Source: Solirubrobacter soli DSM 22325
Lineage (GTDB): Bacteria > Actinomycetota > Thermoleophilia > Solirubrobacterales > Solirubrobacteraceae
Direction of reading: 5' to 3'
DNA: 64,000 bases
Assembly (NCBI RefSeq): GCF_000423665.1
Contig: NZ_AUIK01000031.1
Location: 44,454-108,453 of the forward strand
Shown here: positions 43,471 through 51,550 of the stretch, one piece after another
Layout: each line of letters opens with the position of its first letter
How positions within the stretch are numbered: the first letter of the stretch is position 1
Notes under the pieces: model-generated
Told to the model about the DNA's origin: nothing
Seen by the model: only the letters and a program-made list of their open reading frames with translations
Database searches by the model: none
Position numbers and translations under genes: made by a program

Positions 43471-43556
43471 GAGGTGTCAAAGGCAAATCGTCCGCGAGGA
43501 CGAGGCGCAAAGCCACGGGGCTCCGTCGGATGCGGAGTTGGCCGGGCTGCCACTTC
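43471..43556 (+). promoter_or_regulatory. Cyclic di-GMP-I (GEMM-I) riboswitch aptamer upstream of the pilin gene
   Basis: The RNA can form all the expected elements. P1 pairs GAGGTG (43471-43476) with CACTTC (43551-43556). A conserved AAAGGCAAA segment leads into a 5-bp stem CGTCC/GGACG capped by a GCGA (GNRA) tetraloop. This is followed by the hallmark GGCGCAAAGCC. The second helix, CTCCG/CGGAG, carries the expected receptor side. The GNRA loop and GCAAAGCC core are diagnostic of the GEMM-I class. It lies between a sigma-28-type promoter and the main pilin gene, where c-di-GMP control is known in other bacteria. Confidence 0.85.
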
Positions 43557-43608
43557 CGGCAGAACGGGACCAAGGACCTGGCAAGGCAAACACCACAGGC
43601 CCAACGAT

Positions 43609-43621
43609 CCCTTCAGGAGGG
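43609..43621 (+). promoter_or_regulatory. Possible riboswitch expression platform masking the pilin Shine-Dalgarno sequence
   Basis: CCCT (43609-43612) can pair with AGGG (43618-43621), with loop TCAGG. The AGGAGG Shine-Dalgarno sequence of the pilin gene (43615-43620, 10 nt before the ATG) is within this hairpin, so access could be switched. The stem is short. Confidence 0.35.
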
Positions 43622-43630
43622 TTCACCCAC

Positions 43631-44074
43631 ATGCTCCACAAGCTTCGCCAGCGCGCTCAGGACGAGAAGGGCTTCACGCTCATCGAGCTCCTGGTCGTCA
43701 TCCTGATCATCGGCATCCTCGCCGCGATCGCCCTGCCCGCGTTCCTCAACCAGCGCGCCAAGGCTCAGGATTCCGGCGCGAAGAGCGACGTCCGTACGGC
43801 CCAGACCGCCATGGAGACGTGGTACACGGACAACCAGACCTACGCCGGCGTCACGGCGACGGGTGCCACCAACTCGCTCGTCTCGATCGAGCCGGCCCTG
43901 GCCAACGCTTCGTCCCTCGCCATCACGGCGCAGGGCCCGAGCAACTACACGATCTCGGTCACCTCGAAGAGCTCGTCCGGCACGAAGTTCTCGATCACGA
44001 ACACGGGCGGCACCGTCACGCGTTCCTGCGACAAGCCGAGCACGGGCGGCTGCAACGCCTCCGGCTCCTGGTAG
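43631..44074 (+). CDS. pilA: Major type IV pilin PilA
   Basis: A 147-residue prepilin: leader MLHKLRQRAQDEKG, then FTLIELLVVILIIGILAAIALPAFL with Glu at +5. This is a classic PilD site followed by the polymerising helix. The globular head ends with a Cys pair (SCDKPSTGGC) that could form the D-region disulfide. The ATG at 43631 has a strong AGGAGG; the frame continues upstream through the riboswitch and is not used. Single-gene transcript with own promoter, riboswitch and terminator, as expected for a highly expressed major pilin. A paralog lies at 38542. Confidence 0.95.
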   Translation: MLHKLRQRAQDEKGFTLIELLVVILIIGILAAIALPAFLNQRAKAQDSGAKSDVRTAQTAMETWYTDNQTYAGVTATGATNSLVSIEPALANASSLAITAQGPSNYTISVTSKSSSGTKFSITNTGGTVTRSCDKPSTGGCNASGSW

Positions 44075-44101
44075 TCCCCACTACCTGATTTGAACCCTCC
44101 G

Positions 44102-44127
44102 CGAAGCGGGCCCTCGGGCCCGCTTCG
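44102..44127 (+). terminator. Intrinsic terminator of the pilin gene
   Basis: CGAAGCGGGCCC (44102-44113), loop TC, GGGCCCGCTTCG (44116-44127), a 12-bp perfect stem followed by TGCGTTT, 27 bp after the pilin stop. It ends before the pilM promoter. Confidence 0.8.
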
Positions 44128-44132
44128 TGCGT

Positions 44133-44160
44133 TTAAGCCGCCTCAAGATTCTGCCGATAA
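44133..44160 (+). promoter_or_regulatory. Sigma-28/WhiG-type promoter, leaderless, pilM
   Basis: TTAA at 44133-44136, 16 nt, GCCGATAA at 44153-44160, a full match to the -10 consensus. It ends 7 nt before the GTG at 44168, so the start of transcription and translation would coincide. Confidence 0.65.
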
Positions 44161-44167
44161 CAGCCTC

Positions 44168-45211
44168 GTGCTCCGTAAGAAGAAGAAGTCCCAGCAGGCC
44201 AGCGTCGTCGGGCTCGAGCTCGACGCGGGCCACGTCGCTGCCGCCGAGGTCTCGGTCGACGGCTCCCTCACCCTGACCCGCGGCGCGGTCGCCGAGCTCC
44301 GGCCCGGCATCATGCGCGACGGCGAGGTCGCCGATCCCGTCGCCCTGGCCGAGGCCGTCAAGGCGCTCTTCGCCGAGCACGAGCTCCCCAAGACCGTGCG
44401 GCTGGGCATCGCCCACCAGCGCATCGTCGTGCGCACGCTCGACCTCGAGGCGACGCTCGACGACCCGAAGGCGCTGGCCGCCGCGGTCAAGGCCGCTGCG
44501 CCGGACCACATCCCGATGCCGATGGACGAGGCGGTCCTGGACTTCCAGCCGCTCGGCGTCGTCAACACGCCGCTCGGCCTGCGCTCGCGCGTCGTCGTCG
44601 TCGCGGTCCGCCGCGAGATGGTCGAGCGCGCCGCCGCCGCCCTCGAGGGCGCGGGGCTCAAGCTCGAGGGCATCGACCTCTCCGCGTTCGGCATGGTCCG
44701 CGCGCTCGCCTCAGAGCACGAGGGCGCCGTCCTCTACATCAACGTCGCCGGCCTGGTCAACGTGGCCGTCGCCAACGCGAGCGGCTGCCTGTTCACGCGC
44801 GCCTCGGCGGGCGGCGTCGAGACGATCGCCTCCAACCTGGCCGAGCGCCGCGGGCTCACGCTCGAGCACGCCCGGGCCTGGATGACCCACGTCGGCCTCG
44901 CCGCGCCGCTGGACGGCATCGAGGGCGACGCGGACCTGATCGCGGGCACGCGCACCGCGCTCGAGGACGGCGTGCGCGAGCTCGCCGACAGCATCCGCAC
45001 CTCGCTGAACTTCTACCGCACCCAGGACGCCGCCGAGACGGTCGAGCTGGGCGTCGTCACCGGCGCCGCGGTCACGATCCCCGGCTTTGTGGAGCGTCTG
45101 AGTGAGCAGCTGCGCCTGCCGCTGGAGGCGCGCGTCATCGCCGCCCCCGAGGACGTCGACGCGGGCCGCCTGACGGTCGCCGCCGGCCTCGCGATCGCCG
45201 AACGCGCGTAG
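44168..45211 (+). CDS. pilM: Type IV pilus assembly protein PilM (actin-like ATPase)
   Basis: A 347-residue FtsA/actin-like protein forming the cytoplasmic ring of the alignment complex. The N-terminal segment VVGLELDAGHVAAAEVS is the first phosphate loop; IAHQRIVVRTLDL, VVVAVRREMVERAAAALEGAG and LYINVAGLVNVAVANA are further family blocks, and GVVTGAAVTIPGFVERLSEQL closes the nucleotide site. The GTG start gives MLRKKKKSQ; an open frame upstream runs through the terminator and promoter and is not used. pilD follows, then pilN-pilO. Confidence 0.93.
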   Translation: MLRKKKKSQQASVVGLELDAGHVAAAEVSVDGSLTLTRGAVAELRPGIMRDGEVADPVALAEAVKALFAEHELPKTVRLGIAHQRIVVRTLDLEATLDDPKALAAAVKAAAPDHIPMPMDEAVLDFQPLGVVNTPLGLRSRVVVVAVRREMVERAAAALEGAGLKLEGIDLSAFGMVRALASEHEGAVLYINVAGLVNVAVANASGCLFTRASAGGVETIASNLAERRGLTLEHARAWMTHVGLAAPLDGIEGDADLIAGTRTALEDGVRELADSIRTSLNFYRTQDAAETVELGVVTGAAVTIPGFVERLSEQLRLPLEARVIAAPEDVDAGRLTVAAGLAIAERA

Positions 45212-45292
45212 AGGCGCGGCGCATCATCCCCTTCCGTCCGCCACACTGCACGCCGCGATGACGACCCTGGCGAGCGTGTGCGGAGGCACCGA

Positions 45293-45316
45293 CCCGGGGG
45301 TCCAGGGACCCCCGGG
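45293..45316 (+). promoter_or_regulatory. Hairpin directly upstream of pilD
   Basis: CCCGGGGGTCC (45293-45303) can pair with GGACCCCCGGG (45306-45316); the 11-bp stem leaves only a 2-nt loop, so 10 bp is more realistic. It ends just before the GAGGTGA Shine-Dalgarno sequence of pilD. It may be an attenuator or terminator for pilM read-through. Confidence 0.4.
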
Positions 45317-45330
45317 GAGGTCGAGGTGAA

Positions 45331-46092
45331 ATGAGCGTCGGTGTGGCGGCCGTGATTGCCGCGATCCTCGGAGCGATCGTCGGCTCCTTCCTCAACGTGG
45401 TGGCCTACCGGCTGCCGCGCGGCGAGTCCCTGGTCCACCCGCCTTCGGCCTGCCCGAGCTGCGGCACCCGGATCAAGGCCTACGACAACGTCCCGGTCCT
45501 CGGCTGGCTGTGGCTGCGCGGCAAGTGCCGCGCCTGCGGGGCGCCGATCTCGCCCAAGTACCCGATCGTCGAAGCGGTCACGGGCCTGCTGTGCGCCGCG
45601 TGCGTGCTCGAGTTCGGCGCCGACCGCGACGTGTGGCTGCCGATCGTCTTCGTACTGCTGCTCGTCCCGATCACGCTGATCGACCTCGAGCACCACATCA
45701 TCCCGAACGTCCTGTCCGCGATCGGCGCGGTCGCTGCGCTCGCGCTGGTGATCGCCTTCCAGCGCGACGACCTCACGGAGCACATCATCGCCGCGCTCGG
45801 GGCGGGCGGGTTCTTCCTCGTCGCCGCGATCGTCTATCCCGCCGGCATGGGCATGGGGGACGTCAAGCTCGCGGCCGTGATGGGCCTCTTCCTCGGCCGC
45901 GCGGTCGTGCCGGCGATCTTCGCCGCGCTGATCGCGGGAACCGTCGTCGGCGCGGTCGTGATCGCGCGCCTGGGCGCCAAGGAGGGCCGCAAGAAGGGCA
46001 TCCCGTTCGGTCCCTGGCTCGCCTTCGGCAGCCTGATCGGCCTCTTCTGGGGCAACGATCTCGTGGACTGGTACCTCGACACCTTCACGTAG
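45331..46092 (+). CDS. pilD: Prepilin peptidase/N-methyltransferase PilD
   Basis: A 253-residue membrane aspartyl protease (A24) that cleaves prepilin leaders and methylates the new N-terminal residue. The N-terminal methylase domain has SFLNVVAYRLPRGES and the zinc tetracysteine CPSC...CRAC (about residues 36-70). The protease aspartates are in LIDLEHHIIPN and the GMGMGDVKLA (GxGD) motif. About seven membrane helices are visible. A GAGGTGA Shine-Dalgarno sequence precedes the ATG. It should process the five prepilins in this window. Confidence 0.95.
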   Translation: MSVGVAAVIAAILGAIVGSFLNVVAYRLPRGESLVHPPSACPSCGTRIKAYDNVPVLGWLWLRGKCRACGAPISPKYPIVEAVTGLLCAACVLEFGADRDVWLPIVFVLLLVPITLIDLEHHIIPNVLSAIGAVAALALVIAFQRDDLTEHIIAALGAGGFFLVAAIVYPAGMGMGDVKLAAVMGLFLGRAVVPAIFAALIAGTVVGAVVIARLGAKEGRKKGIPFGPWLAFGSLIGLFWGNDLVDWYLDTFT

Positions 46093-46126
46093 ACGCGCCC
46101 ACCCTAGGGGGAAGGCCCCACCTCGC

Positions 46127-46154
46127 TCAAGGCGCTGAAAGGCAGTGCCGATAC
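46127..46154 (+). promoter_or_regulatory. Sigma-28/WhiG-type promoter, leaderless, pilN-pilO operon
   Basis: TCAA at 46127-46130, 16 nt, GCCGATAC at 46147-46154, ending 8 nt before the ATG at 46163. A GTG at 46145 that would lengthen PilN overlaps this box, so it is unlikely to be the start. Confidence 0.65.
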
Positions 46155-46162
46155 CAGGAGCG

Positions 46163-46984
46163 ATGAGAGCCGTCAACCTCCTTCCCCCCGACACGCGCGG
46201 CGCCTCGAAGGTCTCCGCCGATCTCGGCGCCGGCCCGGAGGCCAAGGGCGGCGCGGGCCCCTTCGTCGTCCTCGGTGTCCTCGCCGCGTGCGTCGCGGGC
46301 GCGGCAGGCTACGTCCTGACCGACAACACCGTCAAGCAACGCCAGACCGACCTCGCTCAGGCCCAGGCGCGCCAGACCGCACTGCAGAACCAGGCGGCCA
46401 AGCTCAAGCCGTACGCCGACTTCGACGCGTCCGCCCGCGCCCGGGTGCAGACGGTCAAGGACCTGGCCGGCTCGCGTTTCGACTGGGAGCAGACGCTGCG
46501 CGACCTCTCGCGGGCGATCCCCCAGGACGTGACGCTGAAGTCCCTCGAGGGCGACATCAGCTCCTCCGGTGGCGGCGGCAGCGCACTGCGCGGCGCGATC
46601 TCCTCGCCCGCGATCACCGTCCAGGGCTGCGCGCCCGGTCAGACCCAGGTCGCGCGGCTGATGGCCCGCCTGGGTGACATCGACGGCGTCACCCGCGTCT
46701 CGCTCGCCAACTCGACCTCCGCGCTGGTCGAGGAGCCCCAGCAGCCGGGCCGCACCGCGAAGGAGCGGCTGGCCCAGCGCAACTCGCTCCCGTGCGGCGC
46801 CGGCAAGCGCCCGGCGTTCCAGATCGTCATGTTCTTCGAGAAGGCGACCGCCGCCGTCTCCACCACCCCGACCACGTCCACCGGGCAGGTCGGCCCCACG
46901 CCGACCCCGTCCCCGACGGCCACGCCTTCGGCGACGCCGGCGGGCACGACCGCCCAGCAGCCCGCGGAAGGGGCGACCAAGTGA
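46163..46984 (+). CDS. pilN: Type IV pilus assembly protein PilN
   Basis: A 273-residue bitopic membrane protein of the PilMNO alignment complex. Its N-terminus MRAVNLLPPDTR is the short cytoplasmic motif (consensus INLLPxE/D) that docks into PilM. A membrane helix (about residues 37-57) is followed by a coiled coil and a ferredoxin-like periplasm-side domain (FDWEQTLRDLSRAIPQDVTL). The C-terminal 35 residues are a Thr/Pro/Ala tail. The ATG at 46163 gives the canonical start. The stop overlaps the pilO GTG. Confidence 0.9.
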   Translation: MRAVNLLPPDTRGASKVSADLGAGPEAKGGAGPFVVLGVLAACVAGAAGYVLTDNTVKQRQTDLAQAQARQTALQNQAAKLKPYADFDASARARVQTVKDLAGSRFDWEQTLRDLSRAIPQDVTLKSLEGDISSSGGGGSALRGAISSPAITVQGCAPGQTQVARLMARLGDIDGVTRVSLANSTSALVEEPQQPGRTAKERLAQRNSLPCGAGKRPAFQIVMFFEKATAAVSTTPTTSTGQVGPTPTPSPTATPSATPAGTTAQQPAEGATK

Positions 46985-47712
46985 GCCGTTCGATCCGCCT
47001 CCTCCTGCTCGTCGTCGTGGCCGGTGCCGCGGTCGGCGGGTACTGGAAGCTCGCCCTCGCGCCCAAGCGCGCCGAGGCCGCCAAGCTCGACCAGGACGTC
47101 GCCGTCGCCGAGGCCCAGCTCGTGCAGACGCAGAGCCTGATCGCGACCTACGAGGGCGCACAGAAGGAGTACAAGACCAACTACGCGACGATGGTGCGGC
47201 TCGGCAAGGCCGTGCCCACCGACGACGACATGCGCTCGCTGATGGTGCAGCTCGACACGTCCGCCAAGCGCAGCGGCATCGACTTCGACACGGTCAACCT
47301 CAACGCCTCCGGTGGCGGCGGTGCGGCGACGACCGGCGTCGCGGCGCCCAAGACGCCCGGCGCGATCAGCACCGGCGCCTTCTCGGCGATGCCGTTCCAG
47401 TTCACCTTCACGGGGACGTTCGGGTCGCTCGGCAACTTCTTCACGCGGCTGGAGAGCTTCGTGACGCTCCAGGGCGACAAGATCGACGTCCGCGGCCGGC
47501 TGCTGCGCGTCGAGAGCCTGAAGATCCAGCCGGCCCAGGACGGCTGGCCCGGCCTGCAGGCGGATGTCGGCGCGAGCGCCTACATCGTCCCGGAGACCAC
47601 CGAGGTCGCCGACCCCGGCACCACCAGCACCCCTTCGACCACCACGGCCGCCACGCCGTCCGCCGGGACCACCGGCGCGGCGCCGAGCGGTACGACCGCG
47701 ACCGCAGGCTGA
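46981..47712 (+). CDS. pilO: Type IV pilus assembly protein PilO
   Basis: A 243-residue bitopic protein and likely PilN partner. One membrane helix at residues 5-23 precedes a coiled coil (EAAKLDQDVAVAEAQLVQTQ). Next comes the PilO fold with LGKAVPTDDDMRSLMVQLD and FTFTGTFGSLGNFFTRLESFV, a typical PilO/PilN-core segment. The tail is Thr/Ala-rich. The GTG start overlaps the pilN stop (GTGA). The next gene starts 4 bp after the stop. Confidence 0.9.
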   Translation: MSRSIRLLLLVVVAGAAVGGYWKLALAPKRAEAAKLDQDVAVAEAQLVQTQSLIATYEGAQKEYKTNYATMVRLGKAVPTDDDMRSLMVQLDTSAKRSGIDFDTVNLNASGGGGAATTGVAAPKTPGAISTGAFSAMPFQFTFTGTFGSLGNFFTRLESFVTLQGDKIDVRGRLLRVESLKIQPAQDGWPGLQADVGASAYIVPETTEVADPGTTSTPSTTTAATPSAGTTGAAPSGTTATAG

Positions 47713-47716
47713 CCCG

Positions 47717-48637
47717 ATGAACGTGATCACCGACACCCTGCGCCAGATCGTCCGGCGCAAGCTCTGGCCCGTCGCCCTGGTGCTGCTGGGCGCCCTCGTG
47801 GCCGTGCCGCTGCTGCTGGCCAAGGAGCCGGAGTCCACCGCGCTCGCCGAGGCGGCGAACGCCAAGAAGGTGGAGCCGCTGCCGGCGACGTTCGTCTCCG
47901 CGCCCCAGCCGGCCGAGAACGGCAAGCGCCGCCGCGTGCTCGGCGCGCTCAAGGACCCGTTCGAGCCCGAGGAGCTGCCGAAGGTCAAGAAGGTCAAGGC
48001 GAAGGCCGCCAAGGACGACGCGCAGTCCACGCCGACCACGGACACCCCCTCGTCCGACGGCTCGGGCGGTGCCCTGCCGCCGGTCAGCGCCGCGCCGACC
48101 GCGACGCCCGCGCCGACGGTCACGATCCCCGCCTACTCGGTCAAGGTCCGCTTCGGCACCACCGACAGCGACGAGCTGCCGGTGAGCACGATCGAGCGCC
48201 TGTCCGTCCTGCCGGACGAGAAGAACCCGGTGATCGTCTACCGCGGGGTCGTCGACAACGGCAAGGCCGCGATCTTCGAGCTCACGGGCGAGGTCGAGGC
48301 CGAGGGCGACGCGAAGTGCTCGCCGACGCCGGAGGACTGCCAGTACATCAAGCTGCGGGCCGGCGAGACCGAGTTCCTCACGATCGCCGACACGAACGAC
48401 GAGGCCACGAACGCCCAGTTCCAGCTGGACCTCGTGAAGGTCTACAAGAAGCAGACCAAGGAGAAGGTCAGCGACCCGAACGCCACCGCGACGCAGTCGC
48501 TGGCCAAGGCGTCCTCGTCGTCGCTGACGAGCAAGCGGTTCCCGCTGCGGCGCCGCAACCGGTACGTCTTCGACGCCACGACGGGGCTGCTGCATCTGGC
48601 TCCGAAGGGCGCCAAGACGCCGCTCTCCTCTCTGTAA
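47717..48637 (+). CDS. Membrane-anchored T4P operon protein, unassigned (PilP-position)
   Basis: A 306-residue protein with one N-terminal membrane helix (LWPVALVLLGALVAVPLLLA) and a Lys-rich then Thr/Pro/Ser-rich linker. A globular beta domain follows (YSVKVRFGTTDSDELPVST, NPVIVYRGVVDNGKAAIFELTG, YIKLRAGETEFLTI) with a Cys pair (CSPTPEDC). In Gram-negative operons this position after pilO is taken by PilP, but there is no lipoprotein signal and no secretin in this window. It may be a monoderm counterpart that positions the complex in the cell wall. It is last in the pilNO operon. Confidence 0.75.
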   Translation: MNVITDTLRQIVRRKLWPVALVLLGALVAVPLLLAKEPESTALAEAANAKKVEPLPATFVSAPQPAENGKRRRVLGALKDPFEPEELPKVKKVKAKAAKDDAQSTPTTDTPSSDGSGGALPPVSAAPTATPAPTVTIPAYSVKVRFGTTDSDELPVSTIERLSVLPDEKNPVIVYRGVVDNGKAAIFELTGEVEAEGDAKCSPTPEDCQYIKLRAGETEFLTIADTNDEATNAQFQLDLVKVYKKQTKEKVSDPNATATQSLAKASSSSLTSKRFPLRRRNRYVFDATTGLLHLAPKGAKTPLSSL

Positions 48638-48666
48638 CCCACTCGCGGCGGGAGCCGATGAAGCGC

Positions 48667-48691
48667 ACGGCGGGCCCCTCGGGCCCGCCGT
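48667..48691 (+). terminator. Intrinsic terminator of the pilN-pilO operon
   Basis: ACGGCGGGCCC (48667-48677), loop CTC, GGGCCCGCCGT (48681-48691), followed by TTG. It is an 11-bp perfect stem 30 bp after the operon's last stop and separates the T4P block from aroC. The remaining 190 bp to aroC hold nothing else I can name. Confidence 0.75.
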
Positions 48692-48884
48692 TGCCGGTTG
48701 AGCCCGGATCCACCGGTCCCCGCGGCGCCTCGCGGCCGTGGACAGCGCTCCTCGCCGATCGGCCGGGACCCGAAGGGAACCACCCTGAGGGAACCCGGCC
48801 GATCGACGATCAGCGGTGCCCACGACCACGAGTCATCCACGGATCACCGGTCGATCCGGGCTGGGCCCTCGTAGGATGCTGGCC

Positions 48885-50054
48885 GTGCCATTGCATGTCG
48901 TCACCGCGGGGGAGTCGCACGGGCCGGGCCTGACCACGATCGTGGAGGGGCTTCCCGCGGGCCTCGAGCTCGATCAGGAGGCCATCGACGGCGACATGGC
49001 CCGCCGCCAGCTCGGTCACGGGCGCGGCGGCCGCATGAAGATCGAGAAGGACTCGGCGCAGGTCACCGCCGGGGTCCGTCACGGCCGCACGCTGGGCGGG
49101 CCGGTCGCGCTGCAGGTGACCAACCGCGACTTCAAGAACTGGGAAGAGCGGATGAACCCGTGGCCGGTCGAGGCCGACGTGCCCGAGGTGCACCTGCCGC
49201 GCCCGGGCCACGCCGACCTCGCCGGCGTGCAGAAGTTCGGGTTCACCGACGTGCGCAACGTGCTCGAGCGGGCGAGTGCCCGCGAGACCGCGGCGCGGGT
49301 CGCGGGAGGCGCGCTGGCCAAGGCGTTCCTGGCCGCGCTCGGCGTGACCGTCGTCTCCCACGTGACCCAGATCGGGTCGATCCAGGCGCCGGACCCGCAC
49401 TCGCTGGCGCTGGATGACTTCGCCGACGTCGACGCCTCGCCCGTCCGCTGCCTGGACGCCGCCGCGAGCAAGGAGATGGTCGGCGAGATCAACGTCCTGC
49501 GCAAGCGCAACGAGTCGATCGGCGGGATCTTCGAGCTGCGGGCGTTCGGCCTGGTTCCCGGGCTGGGCTCGCACGTCAGCTGGGAGCAGCGGCTCGACGG
49601 GCTGATCGGAATGGCGCTTTTGAGCATCCAGGCCGCCAAGGGCGTCGGCCTCGGCGACGGCTTCGACCTCGCCGGCCGCCCGGGCTCCGAGGCGCACGAC
49701 GAGATCTTCTACTCCTCCGAGCGCGGCTACTACCGCGAGACCAACCGGTCCGGCGGGCTGGAAGGCGGCATGACGACCGGCGAGCCGCTGATCGCCCGCG
49801 TCGCGATGAAGCCGATCCCGACGCTGACCAAGCCGCTGCGCTCGGTCGACATCGCCACCCGCGAGCCCGCCCAGGCACTGCGCGAGCGCACCGACTCCTG
49901 CGTCGTCCCGGCCGCGGGCGTCGTGGGGGAGGCGATGCTGGCGATCGTGCTGGCCGGCGCCTACCGTGACAAGTTCGGCGGCGACCACATCGACGACGTC
50001 AAGACCGCCGTAGGCGCCTATTGCGAGCGCATCGGATGGAAACCCCGGCCCTAG
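48885..50054 (+). CDS. aroC: Chorismate synthase
   Basis: A 389-residue FMN-dependent enzyme that converts 5-enolpyruvylshikimate-3-phosphate to chorismate. Signatures: GESHGPGLTTIVEGLPAGL near the N-terminus, RRQLGHGRGGRMKIEKD, the PGHADLAGVQKFG block and RSGGLEGGMTTGEP-type text toward the C-terminus (SGGLEGGMTTGEPL). The GTG at 48885 is chosen as TAGGAT lies 7 nt upstream and it gives the usual N-terminus; an ATG at 48876 is the alternative. It overlaps aroKB by 19 bp, forming an aroC-aroKB-aroQ-M24 run. Confidence 0.94.
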   Translation: MPLHVVTAGESHGPGLTTIVEGLPAGLELDQEAIDGDMARRQLGHGRGGRMKIEKDSAQVTAGVRHGRTLGGPVALQVTNRDFKNWEERMNPWPVEADVPEVHLPRPGHADLAGVQKFGFTDVRNVLERASARETAARVAGGALAKAFLAALGVTVVSHVTQIGSIQAPDPHSLALDDFADVDASPVRCLDAAASKEMVGEINVLRKRNESIGGIFELRAFGLVPGLGSHVSWEQRLDGLIGMALLSIQAAKGVGLGDGFDLAGRPGSEAHDEIFYSSERGYYRETNRSGGLEGGMTTGEPLIARVAMKPIPTLTKPLRSVDIATREPAQALRERTDSCVVPAAGVVGEAMLAIVLAGAYRDKFGGDHIDDVKTAVGAYCERIGWKPRP

Positions 50055-51550
50055 TCTTCATCGGGTTCATGGGCGCCGGCAAGACGACCGGCGCCCGGGC
50101 CGCCGCCGCCGCGCTCGGCGTGCGGGCGATCGACACCGACCGCGAGCTCGAGCAGCGCCTCGGCACCTCGATCGAGGACTACTTCGCCTCCCACGGCGAG
50201 CGCGCGTTCCGCGAGATCGAGGAGGACGTCGTCGCCGAGGTGCTGGAGACGCCGCCCGCGCCGGTGATCTCGATCGGCGGCGGCGCGATCGGCTCCGCGC
50301 GGGTGCGCGAGCTGCTGGCCAAGCACACCGTCGTGATGCTCGACGTCGACGAGCCGACCGCCTGGCGCCGCGCCGGCGGCAAGCGCCGGCCGCTGGCGCG
50401 CGACCGCGAGCGCTTCGCCGCGCTGCACGCCGAGCGTGCGCCGGTCTACGAGGCGCTGGCCGACGCGGTCCTGCTCGACGGCGGCGCCGAGACCGTCCGC
50501 CGCGCCGCGGGCGCGCTGCGCAAGATCCCGCCGGGCGTGAAGGTCGTGTGGGCGATCGCGGGCACAGCGAACTACCCGGTCTACGTGGGCGACGTGCTCG
50601 ACGGCGACTTCTGGCCGGTGCGCGGCCGCCGCTTCCTCTTGACCGACGAGACCGTCGGCGCCGTCCACGGCGACCGCGTCCCCGGCGCGACGGCGACGTT
50701 CGCCATGCCGGCGGGCGAGGCGGCCAAGACGCTCGCCAACGCCGAGATCCTGCTGCGCGGGCTCGCTTCGGCGGGGATGGACCACGACGACCACGTCGCC
50801 GCCCTGGGCGGCGGCGTCGTGGGTGACGTGGCGGGCTTCTGCGCCGCGGTCTACCAGCGCGGCGTCGGCGTCGTGCAGGTGCCGACGACGCTCGTCGCCC
50901 AGGTCGACTCCGCGTACGGCGGAAAGACCGGTGTGGACCTCCCGGAGGGCAAGAACTACGTCGGCGCCTATCACCAGCCGCGCGCGGTGCTCTCCGATCC
51001 GCGCACGCTGGCCACCCTGCCCGCGGCGGAGCTCGCCGCCGGCTGGGCCGAGGTGGTCAAGACGGCGCTGATCGCCGGCGGGCCGCTGTGGTCGCGCGTA
51101 CGGCGCGGCGAGGGGATCGTCGACCGCGACCTGGTCCTCGCGTGCGCCCGCACCAAGCTGGCCGTGGTGGCGCGCGACGAGCGCGACGCCGGCCGCCGCC
51201 AGGTGCTGAACCTGGGCCACACGGTCGGCCATGCGATCGAGACCGCGACCGGCTACGCCCGCTACCGCCACGGCGAGGCGGTCGGGCTCGGCCTGCTGGC
51301 GGCGCTCACGCTCTCCGGCCAGCCCGACCTGCGCTCCGAGGTGAGCGACCTGCTGGAAGGGCTCGGGCTGCCGATCACCGTCGACCCCGCGATCGACGTC
51401 GAGGCCGTGCTGGCCGCCGTCCAGCGCGACAAGAAGAAGCGCGGCGGCAAGGTCGGGTTCGTGCTCGTGGAGGCGCCGGGTGACGTGCGCACCGGCGCCC
51501 CGGTGTCCGAGCGCGACGTCCGCGCCGCGATCGGGGGCCTGCTGCCGTGA
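50036..51550 (+). CDS. aroKB: Bifunctional shikimate kinase / 3-dehydroquinate synthase (AroK-AroB fusion)
   Basis: A 504-residue fusion of two shikimate-pathway enzymes. Residues 1-165 are shikimate kinase: Walker A GFMGAGKT, DTDRELEQRLG (substrate aspartate), ISIGGGAI, and RPLARDRERF lid arginines. Residues about 170-504 are dehydroquinate synthase: GEAAKTLANAE, ALGGGVVGDVAGF (NAD/substrate loop), VPTTLVAQVDSAYGGKTG, then the metal ligands in LNLGHTVGHAIE and RHGEAVGLG. No internal stop or start signal splits the two. The ATG at 50036 gives METPALVFIG. Its stop overlaps aroQ (GTGA). Confidence 0.93.
   Translation: METPALVFIGFMGAGKTTGARAAAAALGVRAIDTDRELEQRLGTSIEDYFASHGERAFREIEEDVVAEVLETPPAPVISIGGGAIGSARVRELLAKHTVVMLDVDEPTAWRRAGGKRRPLARDRERFAALHAERAPVYEALADAVLLDGGAETVRRAAGALRKIPPGVKVVWAIAGTANYPVYVGDVLDGDFWPVRGRRFLLTDETVGAVHGDRVPGATATFAMPAGEAAKTLANAEILLRGLASAGMDHDDHVAALGGGVVGDVAGFCAAVYQRGVGVVQVPTTLVAQVDSAYGGKTGVDLPEGKNYVGAYHQPRAVLSDPRTLATLPAAELAAGWAEVVKTALIAGGPLWSRVRRGEGIVDRDLVLACARTKLAVVARDERDAGRRQVLNLGHTVGHAIETATGYARYRHGEAVGLGLLAALTLSGQPDLRSEVSDLLEGLGLPITVDPAIDVEAVLAAVQRDKKKRGGKVGFVLVEAPGDVRTGAPVSERDVRAAIGGLLP

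Noticed and set aside
43445..43630. N-terminal extension of the pilin frame upstream of 43631
   Set aside because: That sequence is the riboswitch and leader; the ATG at 43631 has a strong Shine-Dalgarno sequence and gives a normal prepilin leader.
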